Assembly (NCBI GenBank): GCA_023390395.1
Contig: JAEWCY010000115.1
Span: 1-29,049, forward strand
Length of the DNA: 29,049 nt
Direction: 5' to 3'
Source of the DNA: Pseudomonadota bacterium
GTDB taxonomy: Bacteria > Desulfobacterota > Desulfovibrionia > Desulfovibrionales > Desulfovibrionaceae
Part shown: positions 8,618 through 16,318 of the stretch, piece after piece
How the letters are laid out: each line of letters starts with the position of its first letter
Numbering within the stretch: position 1 is the first letter of the stretch
Translations under genes and position numbers: made by a program
The notes under the pieces: model-generated
The model's database searches: none
Seen by the model: only the letters and a program-made list of their open reading frames with translations
Told to the model about the DNA's origin: nothing

Positions 8618-9490
8618 CTATTCCCCAAAGGGCAGCAGTTCGCGCAGACGCGGCACCAGCGACTCGCGCAGGGTCTCGTCGTGCAGGGCGAAATAGATGT
8701 TGGCCGTGAGGTAGTCGACCCAGTCGCCGGCGTCGAAGCGCTGGCCCTGGATCTTGACCGCGAGCAGGCGGTTGTTGCCGGCCAGGCCCTTGAGGGCGTC
8801 GGTGAGCTGGATCTCGCCGCCGTGCCCGGGAGTGACCTTCTCCAGGTGGTAGAAGATGTCCGGGAAAAGCACGTAGCGGCCGACGATGGCCAGGCGCGAC
8901 GGGGCCTCGTTGACCTTGGGCTTTTCCACGAGGTTGCGCACGCGGTACATGCCCGGGGCGAATTCCTCGCCCTCGATGATGCCATAGCGCGACACCATGT
9001 GGGGCGGCACTTCCATGACGCCGATGACCGGCATGTGCTCGGCCATGGCCACGGACAGGAGCTGCTTGATGCCGGGCTCCATGCTGAACATGAGGTCGTC
9101 GCCGACCATGACGGCGAAGGGGTCGTTCTTGCAGACCTCGCGGGCGCACAGCACGGCGTGGCCGAGGCCGAGCTGCTTTTTCTGGCGCACGGAGATGATG
9201 TTGACCATCTCGGCCACTTCCCGGACCATCTTGAGCATGTCCTTCTTGCCGGTGCGCTCAAGCAGGTCTTCCAGGGTCAGGTTGTAGTCGAAGTGGTCTT
9301 CGATGATGGTCTTGTTGCGGTTGGTGACGAAGACGACGTCCTGCAGTCCCGAGGCCTGGGCTTCCTCGACCACGTACTGGACCACGGGCTTGTTGTAGAC
9401 GGGCAGCATTTCCTTGGGGATGTTCTTCGTGGCCGGCAAGGACCGCGTACCCCATCCGGCGACGGGAATGACCACCTTCTTGATTTCCAT
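8618..9490 (-). CDS. galU: UTP--glucose-1-phosphate uridylyltransferase
   Basis: GalU makes UDP-glucose from UTP and glucose-1-phosphate, feeding polysaccharide, LPS and galactose pathways in the cytoplasm. The 290-residue product has the nucleotide-binding signature GWGTRSLPATKNIPKEMLP near the N-terminus, MVGDDLM, and the EKP motif. This is the usual length for bacterial GalU. ATG 9490 is chosen because AAGGAG lies just upstream, and because the family begins with a basic strand then VIPVAGWG. It is last in the row ftsH-folP-cdaA-cdaR-glmM-galU and is followed by a strong terminator. The 198-nt gap to glmM holds only a weak 6-bp hairpin (ACCAAA 9661-9666 with TTTGGT 9672-9677), so galU may be read from glmM or from its own promoter. 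Confidence 0.95.
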   Translation of the reverse strand: MEIKKVVIPVAGWGTRSLPATKNIPKEMLPVYNKPVVQYVVEEAQASGLQDVVFVTNRNKTIIEDHFDYNLTLEDLLERTGKKDMLKMVREVAEMVNIISVRQKKQLGLGHAVLCAREVCKNDPFAVMVGDDLMFSMEPGIKQLLSVAMAEHMPVIGVMEVPPHMVSRYGIIEGEEFAPGMYRVRNLVEKPKVNEAPSRLAIVGRYVLFPDIFYHLEKVTPGHGGEIQLTDALKGLAGNNRLLAVKIQGQRFDAGDWVDYLTANIYFALHDETLRESLVPRLRELLPFGE

Positions 9491-9688
9491 GCTCTTCTCC
9501 TTGAGATGCGCGCACTGCCCTGTATGGATCGGCGCCGGCGGACCGCGCTCATGGGTCCGGCCGTCCGCCTTTTTGACCTTCCCGTCGATGCCGAGCCGCC
9601 TCCCCGGGCGGCTCACGCATCACCAACCGACGTTAAATCCTTTGCACAAACAAGTCCAGCACCAAAAGGCGTTTGGTCGAGGGGCCGC

Positions 9689-11041
9689 TCAGCGCAGGGC
9701 CTCGGCCACGGTCTCGGCGAGGTCCTGGCACAGACGTTCGACCATGACCGGATCCTCGGCCTCGACCATGACCCTGGCCAGGGATTCCGTGCCGGAATAC
9801 CGCAGCAGCACCCGCCCCCGGCCGGCCAGGAGCCGCTCGGCCTCGGCCGTGGCCTTCTCGATGGCCGGGGCCTGGTTGAAGGGGATTTTTCGGGCCACGG
9901 GCACGTTGACGAGCTTTTGCGGGAACGGGCACAGCAGCGTGGCCAGTTCGGACAGGGGCTTGCCCCGCCTGGCCATGATGCGCATGAGCTGGAGCGCGGC
10001 CAGGGTGCCGTCGCCGGTGGTGCTGTGGTTGAGAAAGATCAGGTGGCCGGACTGCTCGCCGCCGAGCACCGCGCCCTGGGCGCGCATGGCCTCGACCACA
10101 TAGCGGTCGCCGACGGGGGTGCGCAAAAGCCTGCCGCCGCGCGAGGCCATGAAGACCTCGAGCGCCATGTTGCTCATGACCGTGGCCACCAGGAGGTTGC
10201 CCGGCAACTGGCCGTTTTCCAGCAGGTCCAGGGCGCAGATGGCCATGATCTGGTCGCCGTCGAGGATGCGGCCCTTCTCGTCGGACACGATGACCCGGTC
10301 GGCGTCGCCGTCCAGGGCGATGCCGATGTCCGCCCCGGTCTCCACGACCTTCTTGGCCACGAGCTCGGGATAGAGCGAGCCCACGCCCCGGTTGATGTTG
10401 GTGCCGTCGGGGTCCACGCCCATTTTGTGGACCTTGGCCCCGAGCTCCTCGAAGACCAGGGGGGCGACGCGGAAGGCCGCGCCGTTGGCGCAGTCGAGCG
10501 CGATCTTCATGCCGTCGAAGCTGACGTCCAGCGGCACGCTGTTTTTGAGGAACACGATGTAGCGGCCCGTGCTGTCCTGGATCTTGGAGGCGCGGCCCAC
10601 GTCCTCGGGAGCCGGCATGTCCCAGTCCCGGCCGTCGCCCACGACCAGGTCGGCGATCCTGGCTTCCACGGCGTCGGGGAGCTTGAAGCCCATGTGGTCG
10701 AAAAATTTGATGCCGTTGTCCGTGAAGGGATTGTGGGAGGCCGAGATCACCACGCCCACGTCCACGCGCATGTCGCGGGTGAGGAAGGAGATGGCGGGCG
10801 TGGGCAGCGGGCCGACCAGGATGACGTCCATGCCGGCGGCGCAAAAGCCCGAGGTCAGCGCGTATTCGTAGATGTAGCCGGACAGGCGGGTGTCCTTGCC
10901 GATGAGCACCTTGTGGCGGCGGCCGCCGTTTCGAAGCACCTGGCCGGCGGCCAGCCCCAGGCGCATGACGATTTCCGGGGTCATGGGGTAGTCGTTGACC
11001 CGCCCCCGCAGCCCGTCCGTTCCGAAAAGCCTTTTTTCCAT
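9689..11041 (-). CDS. glmM: Phosphoglucosamine mutase
   Basis: GlmM interconverts glucosamine-6-phosphate and glucosamine-1-phosphate on the route to UDP-GlcNAc, peptidoglycan and LPS. The 450-residue protein carries FGTDGLRG at the N-terminus, the phosphoserine loop ISASHNP with Ser102 (the E. coli GlmM position), the magnesium loop DGDADR (Asp244, 246, 248), the sugar-binding GEQSGH, and the C-terminal phosphate-binding RYSGTES. ATG 11041 has GGAG upstream. It lies 31 nt after cdaR. In Gram-positive bacteria the cdaA-cdaR-glmM order is conserved and GlmM binds and inhibits CdaA; the same order here suggests a comparable link, which the sequence alone cannot prove. Confidence 0.96.
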   Translation of the reverse strand: MEKRLFGTDGLRGRVNDYPMTPEIVMRLGLAAGQVLRNGGRRHKVLIGKDTRLSGYIYEYALTSGFCAAGMDVILVGPLPTPAISFLTRDMRVDVGVVISASHNPFTDNGIKFFDHMGFKLPDAVEARIADLVVGDGRDWDMPAPEDVGRASKIQDSTGRYIVFLKNSVPLDVSFDGMKIALDCANGAAFRVAPLVFEELGAKVHKMGVDPDGTNINRGVGSLYPELVAKKVVETGADIGIALDGDADRVIVSDEKGRILDGDQIMAICALDLLENGQLPGNLLVATVMSNMALEVFMASRGGRLLRTPVGDRYVVEAMRAQGAVLGGEQSGHLIFLNHSTTGDGTLAALQLMRIMARRGKPLSELATLLCPFPQKLVNVPVARKIPFNQAPAIEKATAEAERLLAGRGRVLLRYSGTESLARVMVEAEDPVMVERLCQDLAETVAEALR

Positions 11042-11072
11042 GCGTTCTCCATGCGCCGGCGCGTCGGGCCGG

Positions 11073-11969
11073 CTACTTCACGACCAGGCTCACCTTGTCG
11101 GGCTTGGCCTCGATGAGCTCGCAGCCCTGCGGCATCTTCACCCGGTACGAGGCAACGTATTTACCCGGTTCGATATCCGGCTTCAACTCCAAGGACGCCT
11201 CGACGAGCTTGGGAAAATCCTTGTCCGACAGCACGGCGGCCGGCCCCTTGATGCGCAGCGTCACCACGTCGGGGCTGACCTCGGCGGCATGGCCCTTGGG
11301 CCGCGTCAGGGCCAGGGGAGCGCGCAGCGTCACCTCCGACTCCTTGGCGGCCAGGCTCATGGACACCCGCACCGACGTCGGCGAGGCGTCCACGTCCTCG
11401 GGCAAATCCAGGGTCACCAGTTCCTCGAAGCGGGCCGGCGGGTTCGGCGGCAGGGCCACGGGCTGGGTGCGGACCTCGGTCAGGGCGTCGATCCGGGCGG
11501 CCGGCCCGGAAACGCGCACCGCCTCGGGCACGGCCCGCACGGCCGAAAGGCTGTAGCCGGCCTCGGCCGTGGGTCGGGTCGTCACGCGCACCGGCACGGT
11601 CTTGACGGCGCGCTGCTCCACCTCGAGGTCCAGGCGGGAGGGGCGTATCTCCACCACCTCGTAGACCTTGGGCAGGGGGATGTTTTTCGCCTCGAACTGG
11701 ATGCGGTTCTTGCCGGGGGTGATCTTGCCGAGGTCGAGATTGTAGACGAGCTGGCGCTCCTCGATCTTGCGCGCCACGCCCTTGGGGCCGCGCACGAGCA
11801 CGTCCACCGTGCCGATGAGCCCGTTTTTGATGTAGAGCCCCTCGGGCGCGCCGGTCATCTCCACGCGCATGGGCATCCAGGTGTCCACCTTTTCCCGGCC
11901 CGTGGTCAGGTACCAGCAGAAAAGCGCCATGGCGAAGGCGAGCAGCAGATATTGCCAGTTGGGTCTCAT
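11073..11969 (-). CDS. cdaR: YbbR-domain protein, probable CdaA regulator
   Basis: The 298-residue product has one N-terminal membrane anchor (about residues 5-20) followed by an extracytoplasmic part made of about three YbbR-type beta-rich repeats (roughly 25-110, 115-200 and 210-298). Family members (CdaR/YbbR) bind the membrane diadenylate cyclase CdaA and change its activity. The assignment rests on topology, YbbR-like repeats such as VPVRVTTRP, and position: its ATG at 11969 overlaps the cdaA stop in an ATGA junction, implying translational coupling. glmM follows 31 nt later. The individual repeats are divergent, as usual for this family. Confidence 0.85.
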   Translation of the reverse strand: MRPNWQYLLLAFAMALFCWYLTTGREKVDTWMPMRVEMTGAPEGLYIKNGLIGTVDVLVRGPKGVARKIEERQLVYNLDLGKITPGKNRIQFEAKNIPLPKVYEVVEIRPSRLDLEVEQRAVKTVPVRVTTRPTAEAGYSLSAVRAVPEAVRVSGPAARIDALTEVRTQPVALPPNPPARFEELVTLDLPEDVDASPTSVRVSMSLAAKESEVTLRAPLALTRPKGHAAEVSPDVVTLRIKGPAAVLSDKDFPKLVEASLELKPDIEPGKYVASYRVKMPQGCELIEAKPDKVSLVVK

Positions 11970-12736
11970 GAGCGTTTGGAAAAGAGGTTCCAGAGCATGT
12001 TCTTGAGCGTGCGCTCGTCCACCGGGGAGATGAGCTTGCCGCCGTCGGCCACGGACACCACGCCCCGCTCCTCGGACACGACCACGGCCAGGGCGTCGGT
12101 CTCCTCGGTGATGCCGAGCGCCGCCCGGTGGCGGGTGCCGAGCGACGCGTCGAGCGGCACGCCGGCGACCAGCGGCAAAATGCAGCCGGCGGCGGCCACG
12201 GTCTCGCCCTGCACGATGACCGCGCCGTCGTGCAAGGGCGTGTCCGGGAAAAAGATGGTGCCGAGGAGCTCCTTGCTCATGCGGGCCGAAAGCTCGACCC
12301 CGCGCGCGATCCAGTCGCCAAGGGGCACCCGGCGCTCGAAGACGATCAGCGCCCCGGTGCGCGTGCGGGCCATCTGGAACACGGCCAGGATGCACTCGTC
12401 AAGGGCCGCCTCGTTCATGGCCTCGCGCCGGTTCGAGCGAAAAAACCCCCAGGCCCCCACGCTGGAGAGCGCCTTGCGGATGTCGGCCTGGAACAGGATG
12501 ATGAGCACCAGAAAGACCGAGCCGAGGAAGTTGGTCAGAAGCCAGTGCAGGGTGTTGAGCCCGAACTCCCCGGACAGGTAGTACAGGATGCAGATGAGCA
12601 GGAAGCCGTGGAGCACGGACACGGCCCGGGTGCCGTGGATGAGCAGGAGCCCCCGGTAGAAGATGTAGGTCACCAGGGCGATGTCCAGGACCTCGACCCA
12701 GGTGATGCGCAGGTTGTCGAGAAAAGCGAGGGTCAT
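11966..12736 (-). CDS. cdaA: Diadenylate cyclase (c-di-AMP synthase), CdaA type
   Basis: CdaA condenses two ATP to cyclic di-AMP, a messenger for osmolyte and cell-wall control. The 256-residue protein has three N-terminal membrane helices (within about 12-85) and a DAC domain at about 100-245. The catalytic signatures are intact: Asp170-Gly171-Ala172 in LHDGAVIV and Arg202-His203-Arg204 in GTRHRAALG. The length and architecture are those of CdaA rather than DisA, which is longer and soluble. The start at ATG 12736 lacks a strong Shine-Dalgarno sequence. The gene lies 128 nt after folP, across a 10-bp hairpin, and overlaps cdaR by 4 nt. Confidence 0.94.
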   Translation of the reverse strand: MTLAFLDNLRITWVEVLDIALVTYIFYRGLLLIHGTRAVSVLHGFLLICILYYLSGEFGLNTLHWLLTNFLGSVFLVLIILFQADIRKALSSVGAWGFFRSNRREAMNEAALDECILAVFQMARTRTGALIVFERRVPLGDWIARGVELSARMSKELLGTIFFPDTPLHDGAVIVQGETVAAAGCILPLVAGVPLDASLGTRHRAALGITEETDALAVVVSEERGVVSVADGGKLISPVDERTLKNMLWNLFSKRS

Positions 12737-12773
12737 GGCGGCCGGGGCGTTCCTTGGCGTCTCGTGTCGGTCC

Positions 12774-12801
12774 CCCGGAATCCGTGCCTGGGGATTCCGG
12801 G
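12774..12801. repeat. Perfect 10-bp inverted repeat between folP and cdaA
   Basis: CCCGGAATCC (12774-12783) and GGATTCCGGG (12792-12801) form a 10-bp stem with an 8-nt loop. It lies in the folP-cdaA gap, 38 nt before the cdaA start on the minus strand. No T run follows, so termination is unlikely to be strong. It could be a processing or mRNA-stability element, or part of an operator. Confidence 0.6.
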
Positions 12802-12864
12802 AGCAATACGGCGAAGTGCTTAAGCGTCCCTAAACAATTCCAGCCTGTCCCCGGGAAAGCGACG

Positions 12865-13716
12865 CTAGGCGGCGACGGCGGCGGCCAGGCGCAGGGCCGC
12901 GGAAACGCCCGCCACGTCGTGCACGCGGTGGATGCGCGCGCCGCGTCCGGCGCTGAGGGCAGAGAGCACGGCCGTGGCCATGCCCCGCTGCTCGACAGTG
13001 AGCCCGAGCACCTTGCCGAACACGGATTTGTTGGAAATTCCCAGATAGAGCGGCCGGCCGAGGACCAGAAAGCGGTCCAGGCGGCGCAGGATCTCGAGGT
13101 TGTGCTCCGTGCGCTTGCCGAAGCCGATGCCCGGGTCCAGGACCACCCGGTCCTCGGGCAGGCCGGCGCGCGCGAGCATGGCCAGCTTTTCCTCGAAAAA
13201 GGCCAGGATGTCCTCCACCACGTCGCCGTAGCGGGGATCGTCCTGCATGGTGGCCGGCCGGCCGAGGCTGTGCATGAGCACGTAGCCGGGCTTGTGCTGG
13301 GCCACGACGTCGAGGAGTTCCGGATCGAAGGCGCAGGCCGAGACGTCGTTGACGGCCACGGCCCCGGCGGCCAGCGCCGCGGCGGCGCAGCCGGCCTTGA
13401 AGGTGTCCACGGCCACGGGCAGCCCGGGCAGGGCCGCGACCAGCCCCTCCACCACGGGCACGACCCGGCGCAGTTCCTCGGCGAGCGGCACGGGCGCGGC
13501 CCCGGGCCGGGTGGATTCGCCGCCGACGTCGAGCATGTCCGCGCCGGCGGCGGCCAGGGTCCGGCCGTGGGCCACGACGGCGGCCGCGTCGGCGTGGCGG
13601 CCGCCGTCGTAGAAGGAATCGGGGGTGGCGTTGACGATGCCGACGAGGCGGCAGGCGCCGCAGTCGAGGGCCAGGCCGCGCCCGAGCCGCCAGACGGCGG
13701 CCGGGCTATTTGCCAT
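12865..13716 (-). CDS. folP: Dihydropteroate synthase
   Basis: FolP joins p-aminobenzoate to the pterin pyrophosphate in folate synthesis, the step blocked by sulfonamides. The 283-residue TIM-barrel protein shows GIVNATPDSFYDGG, the pterin/phosphate loop LDVGGESTRPGA, VNDVSA, LDPGIGFGK, and the C-terminal RIHRVHDV with the conserved Arg-x-His. ATG 13716 overlaps the ftsH stop by 11 nt, indicating coupling; a GGGGGA stretch lies upstream. The ftsH-folP order is common in bacteria. Downstream, a 128-nt gap with a hairpin leads to cdaA. Confidence 0.95.
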   Translation of the reverse strand: MANSPAAVWRLGRGLALDCGACRLVGIVNATPDSFYDGGRHADAAAVVAHGRTLAAAGADMLDVGGESTRPGAAPVPLAEELRRVVPVVEGLVAALPGLPVAVDTFKAGCAAAALAAGAVAVNDVSACAFDPELLDVVAQHKPGYVLMHSLGRPATMQDDPRYGDVVEDILAFFEEKLAMLARAGLPEDRVVLDPGIGFGKRTEHNLEILRRLDRFLVLGRPLYLGISNKSVFGKVLGLTVEQRGMATAVLSALSAGRGARIHRVHDVAGVSAALRLAAAVAA

Positions 13717-15730
13717 GTCCGCCGTCCCCCGGGGTCTTGGCCTCGTCGTCGGGCTCCAGGGTGAACTCGTCAGGAGACTGGCCCGTCGCCGGGGTCGTCG
13801 CCTGGCCGGGAGCCGGCTGGCCGGCCGAAGCGGCCGCCGTGGCGACGCCAGAAGCGCTGCCGGGCGTGTTCTCCGGCGCGGCGGCTTCGCTCGCCCCGGT
13901 CGCCGCTCCCGTGGTCGCGGCCGGGGTTTCGGGCGGGGGGAGCGTTTCTCCCCGGAGCAGCCGGTCGACGTCGTCGCCGGAGATGGTCTCGCGCTCGAGC
14001 AGGGCCCGGGCCACGGCCTCCAGGGCGTCGCGCTCGTCCTCCAGGATGGACCGGGCCCGGCGGTAGGCCGATTCCACGATCTTGCGCACCTCGGCGTCGA
14101 TCTGGCGCGAGGTCTCCTCGCTGAAGTTCTTGTGGTGCACGAGGTCCTTGCCGAGGAAGATCTCGTTGTCGCGCTCGCCGTAGGAAAGCGGGCCCAGCAC
14201 TTCGCTCATGCCCCAGGAGCAGACCATCTTGCGGGCCATGTTGGTGGCCCGTTCGATGTCGTTGCCCGCGCCCGTGGTCATCTGGTTGAGCACGAGCTCC
14301 TCGGCCACGCGGCCGCCCATGAGCACGGCCAAGTTGTTTTGCAGGAATTCGCGCGAGTAGTTGTGCCGGTCGTCGGTGGGCAGCTGCATGGTGATGCCGA
14401 GGGCCATGCCGCGCGGGATGATGGAGACCTTGTGCACGGGGTCGGTGCCGGGGAGCTTGCGGGCGACCAGGGCGTGGCCGGCCTCGTGGTAGGCGGTGGT
14501 GCGCTTCTCCTCGTCGGTGAGGATGAGGCTTCTGCGCTCCTTGCCCATGAGCACCTTGTCCTTGGCGTGCTCGAAGTCGGCCATGTCCACCCGGTCCTTG
14601 TTGACCTTGGCGGCCTGCAGGGCGGCCTCGTTGACGAGGTTTTCCAGGTCCGCCCCGGAAAAGCCCGGCGTGCCCCGGGCCAGGACGTCGAGATTGACGT
14701 CCGGGGACAGCGGCGAGCGGCGGGAGTGGACCTCGAGGATGCGCCGGCGGCCGCGCACGTCGGGGGTGGGCACCACGACCTGGCGATCGAAGCGGCCCGG
14801 GCGCAAAAGCGCCGGGTCCAGGACGTCGGGGCGGTTGGTGGCGGCGATGAGGATGACGCCCTCGTTGGATTCGAAGCCGTCCATCTCGACGAGCAGCTGG
14901 TTGAGGGTCTGCTCGCGCTCGTCGTGGCCGCCGCCGAGGCCCGCGCCGCGCTGGCGGCCCACGGCGTCGATCTCGTCGATGAAGATGAGGCAGGGAGCGT
15001 TCTTCTTGCCCTGCATGAAGAGATCCCGCACGCGCGCCGCGCCCACGCCGACGAACATCTCCACGAAGTCGGAACCCGAGATGGAGAAGAAGGGCACCCC
15101 GGCCTCGCCGGCAACAGCCCGGGCGAGCAGGGTCTTGCCCGTGCCGGGCGAGCCCACGAGCAGCACGCCCTTGGGGATGCGCCCGCCCAGGCGGGTGAAC
15201 TTCTTGGGGTCGGACAGGAACTGCACCACCTCGGTGAGCTCCTCCTTGGCCTCGTCCACGCCGGCCACGTCCTCGAAGGTCACCCGGGTGGACTCCTGGG
15301 TGATCATCCGGGCCCGCGATCGGCCGAAGTTCATGGCCCGTCCGCCGCCGTTCTGCATCTGGCGCATGAAGAAGATCCACACGCCGACGAGCAGCAGCAT
15401 GGGGAACCAGGACACGAGCAGCGTCATGTACCAGGGCGATTCCTCGTCCGGCTCGGCCATGACCTCGATCTTTTTCTGCATGAGGGTGGAGACGAGGGAA
15501 GGATCCTCCGGGGCGTAGGTCAGGAACTTGCCGCCGCCGGTGGTCACGCCGGAAATCTTCGGTCCCTGGATCTTCACGGAGACCACGTCTCCGGCGTTCA
15601 CCTTCTGCATGAAGTCGGAATAGGAAAGCTTGGCGCTTTGCGTCTGCGGCTGGTTGAACAGATTGAACAAGACGACCATGACCAGGGAGATGGCCGCCCA
15701 AAGCATGAGATTTTTCGCGAAACTGTTCAA
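13706..15730 (-). CDS. ftsH: ATP-dependent zinc metalloprotease FtsH (TTG start)
   Basis: FtsH is the membrane-bound AAA+ protease that removes damaged membrane proteins and regulators. The 674-residue product has two membrane helices (about 8-25 and 102-120) flanking a periplasmic domain, then the AAA module with Walker A GSPGTGKT (193-200), Walker B LIFIDEID and the second region of homology ending in RPGRFDR. The zinc site is HEAGH (His415, Glu416, His419). A C-terminal tail from about residue 597 is rich in Ala, Pro and Thr with an acidic end, longer than in E. coli FtsH (644). The start is TTG at 15728-15730: GGAGG (15739-15743 in complement) lies 8 nt upstream and the typical N-terminus NSFAKNLMLW follows. 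It heads the folP-cdaA-cdaR-glmM row. Confidence 0.96.
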   Translation of the reverse strand: MNSFAKNLMLWAAISLVMVVLFNLFNQPQTQSAKLSYSDFMQKVNAGDVVSVKIQGPKISGVTTGGGKFLTYAPEDPSLVSTLMQKKIEVMAEPDEESPWYMTLLVSWFPMLLLVGVWIFFMRQMQNGGGRAMNFGRSRARMITQESTRVTFEDVAGVDEAKEELTEVVQFLSDPKKFTRLGGRIPKGVLLVGSPGTGKTLLARAVAGEAGVPFFSISGSDFVEMFVGVGAARVRDLFMQGKKNAPCLIFIDEIDAVGRQRGAGLGGGHDEREQTLNQLLVEMDGFESNEGVILIAATNRPDVLDPALLRPGRFDRQVVVPTPDVRGRRRILEVHSRRSPLSPDVNLDVLARGTPGFSGADLENLVNEAALQAAKVNKDRVDMADFEHAKDKVLMGKERRSLILTDEEKRTTAYHEAGHALVARKLPGTDPVHKVSIIPRGMALGITMQLPTDDRHNYSREFLQNNLAVLMGGRVAEELVLNQMTTGAGNDIERATNMARKMVCSWGMSEVLGPLSYGERDNEIFLGKDLVHHKNFSEETSRQIDAEVRKIVESAYRRARSILEDERDALEAVARALLERETISGDDVDRLLRGETLPPPETPAATTGAATGASEAAAPENTPGSASGVATAAASAGQPAPGQATTPATGQSPDEFTLEPDDEAKTPGDGGHGK

Positions 15731-15812
15731 ACTGGGGTCCTCCAGGGGACGGGCGGGGATGGGAGAGGCCCGCGTGTTGTAGGGGTCAAGGCCATACCAC
15801 AGGCCCGCCGGA

Positions 15813-15856
15813 CCTGTCCACGCGACAGGGCGGCGGCCCGCGGCCGTCCGCGGGCC
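15813..15856. repeat. Two GC-rich hairpins in the ftsH/response-regulator divergent region
   Basis: CCTGTC (15813-15818) pairs with GACAGG (15824-15829), and GGCCCGCGG (15835-15843) pairs with CCGCGGGCC (15848-15856) across a 4-nt loop. They lie about 85-125 nt upstream of the ftsH start and could form a structured ftsH leader if transcription begins beyond them. On the plus strand the second hairpin is followed by TTTC only. Confidence 0.5.
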
Positions 15857-15879
15857 TTTCGGAAAACCTCGGGCAAGGC

Positions 15880-15908
15880 TTGCCAAGGATTGCGATGCTT
15901 CATATTGT
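15880..15908 (+). promoter_or_regulatory. Candidate sigma-70-type promoter for the response regulator gene
   Basis: TTGCCA (15880-15885) and TATTGT (15903-15908) are separated by exactly 17 nt, with an expected start near 15915 and the ATG at 15952. The -10 overlaps an inverted repeat ATTGT-N5-ACAAT (15904-15918) that could be an operator. The call rests on pattern alone. Confidence 0.45.
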
Positions 15909-15951
15909 CGTGAACAATAAGCGTTGCGAACGCACCCGGCAAGGAGCGGCG

Positions 15952-16317
15952 ATGACGCCCAAACGCATTTTGACCGTGGACGACGCCCAAAGCGTGCGAT
16001 CGCTCGTGTCCAGGGCCCTGGCCAAGGCCGGCTACGACATCGTCGAGGCCGTGGACGGCGCGGACGCCCTGGACAAGGTCGCAGACGGCGTGGACATGGT
16101 CATCACCGACATCAACATGCCCGGCATGGGCGGGCTCGAGCTTCTGGGCCAACTGCGCCGGCGGCCCGACACCAAGTTCACGCCGGTCATCGTCCTGACC
16201 ACCGAATCCCAGCGCGACATGCGCCAGCGCGCCGTGGCCGCCGGCGCGACCGGCTGGATCGTCAAGCCCTTCGACCCGGGGAGCCTCGTGGCCCTGGTGC
16301 GGCGCTACCTCGCCTGA
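15952..16317 (+). CDS. Single-domain CheY-like response regulator
   Basis: The 121-residue product is a bare receiver domain. It shows the acidic pair Asp10-Asp11, the phosphoacceptor Asp53 (ITDINMPGMGG), Thr83/Thr84 in VLTTES, and Lys105 in VKPF, all in CheY order. There is no output domain. ATG 15952 is chosen because AAGGAG (15941-15946) lies 5 nt upstream and the protein then begins directly with the first beta strand. The next gene starts one base after its stop, so the receiver is almost certainly co-expressed with the HD-GYP protein and may control it or relay a phosphate from a separate kinase. Confidence 0.92.
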   Translation: MTPKRILTVDDAQSVRSLVSRALAKAGYDIVEAVDGADALDKVADGVDMVITDINMPGMGGLELLGQLRRRPDTKFTPVIVLTTESQRDMRQRAVAAGATGWIVKPFDPGSLVALVRRYLA

Positions 16318-16318
16318 C

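Noticed and set aside
5951..11116. A 1,700-codon open frame on the plus strand opposite the HPPD-like gene, priA, galU and glmM
   Set aside because: It runs antisense to well-recognised genes, has a repetitive Gly/His/Gln/Arg-rich composition with no recognisable domain, and is explained by the strong G/C third-position bias of the true genes. Similar long antisense frames at 592-2805 and 24362-27673 were rejected for the same reason, apart from the real cysE at the end of the last.
15880..15951. N-terminal extension of the CheY-like protein from ATG 15880
   Set aside because: The added residues are not part of a receiver fold, and the stretch overlaps the likely promoter; ATG 15952 has AAGGAG 5 nt upstream.
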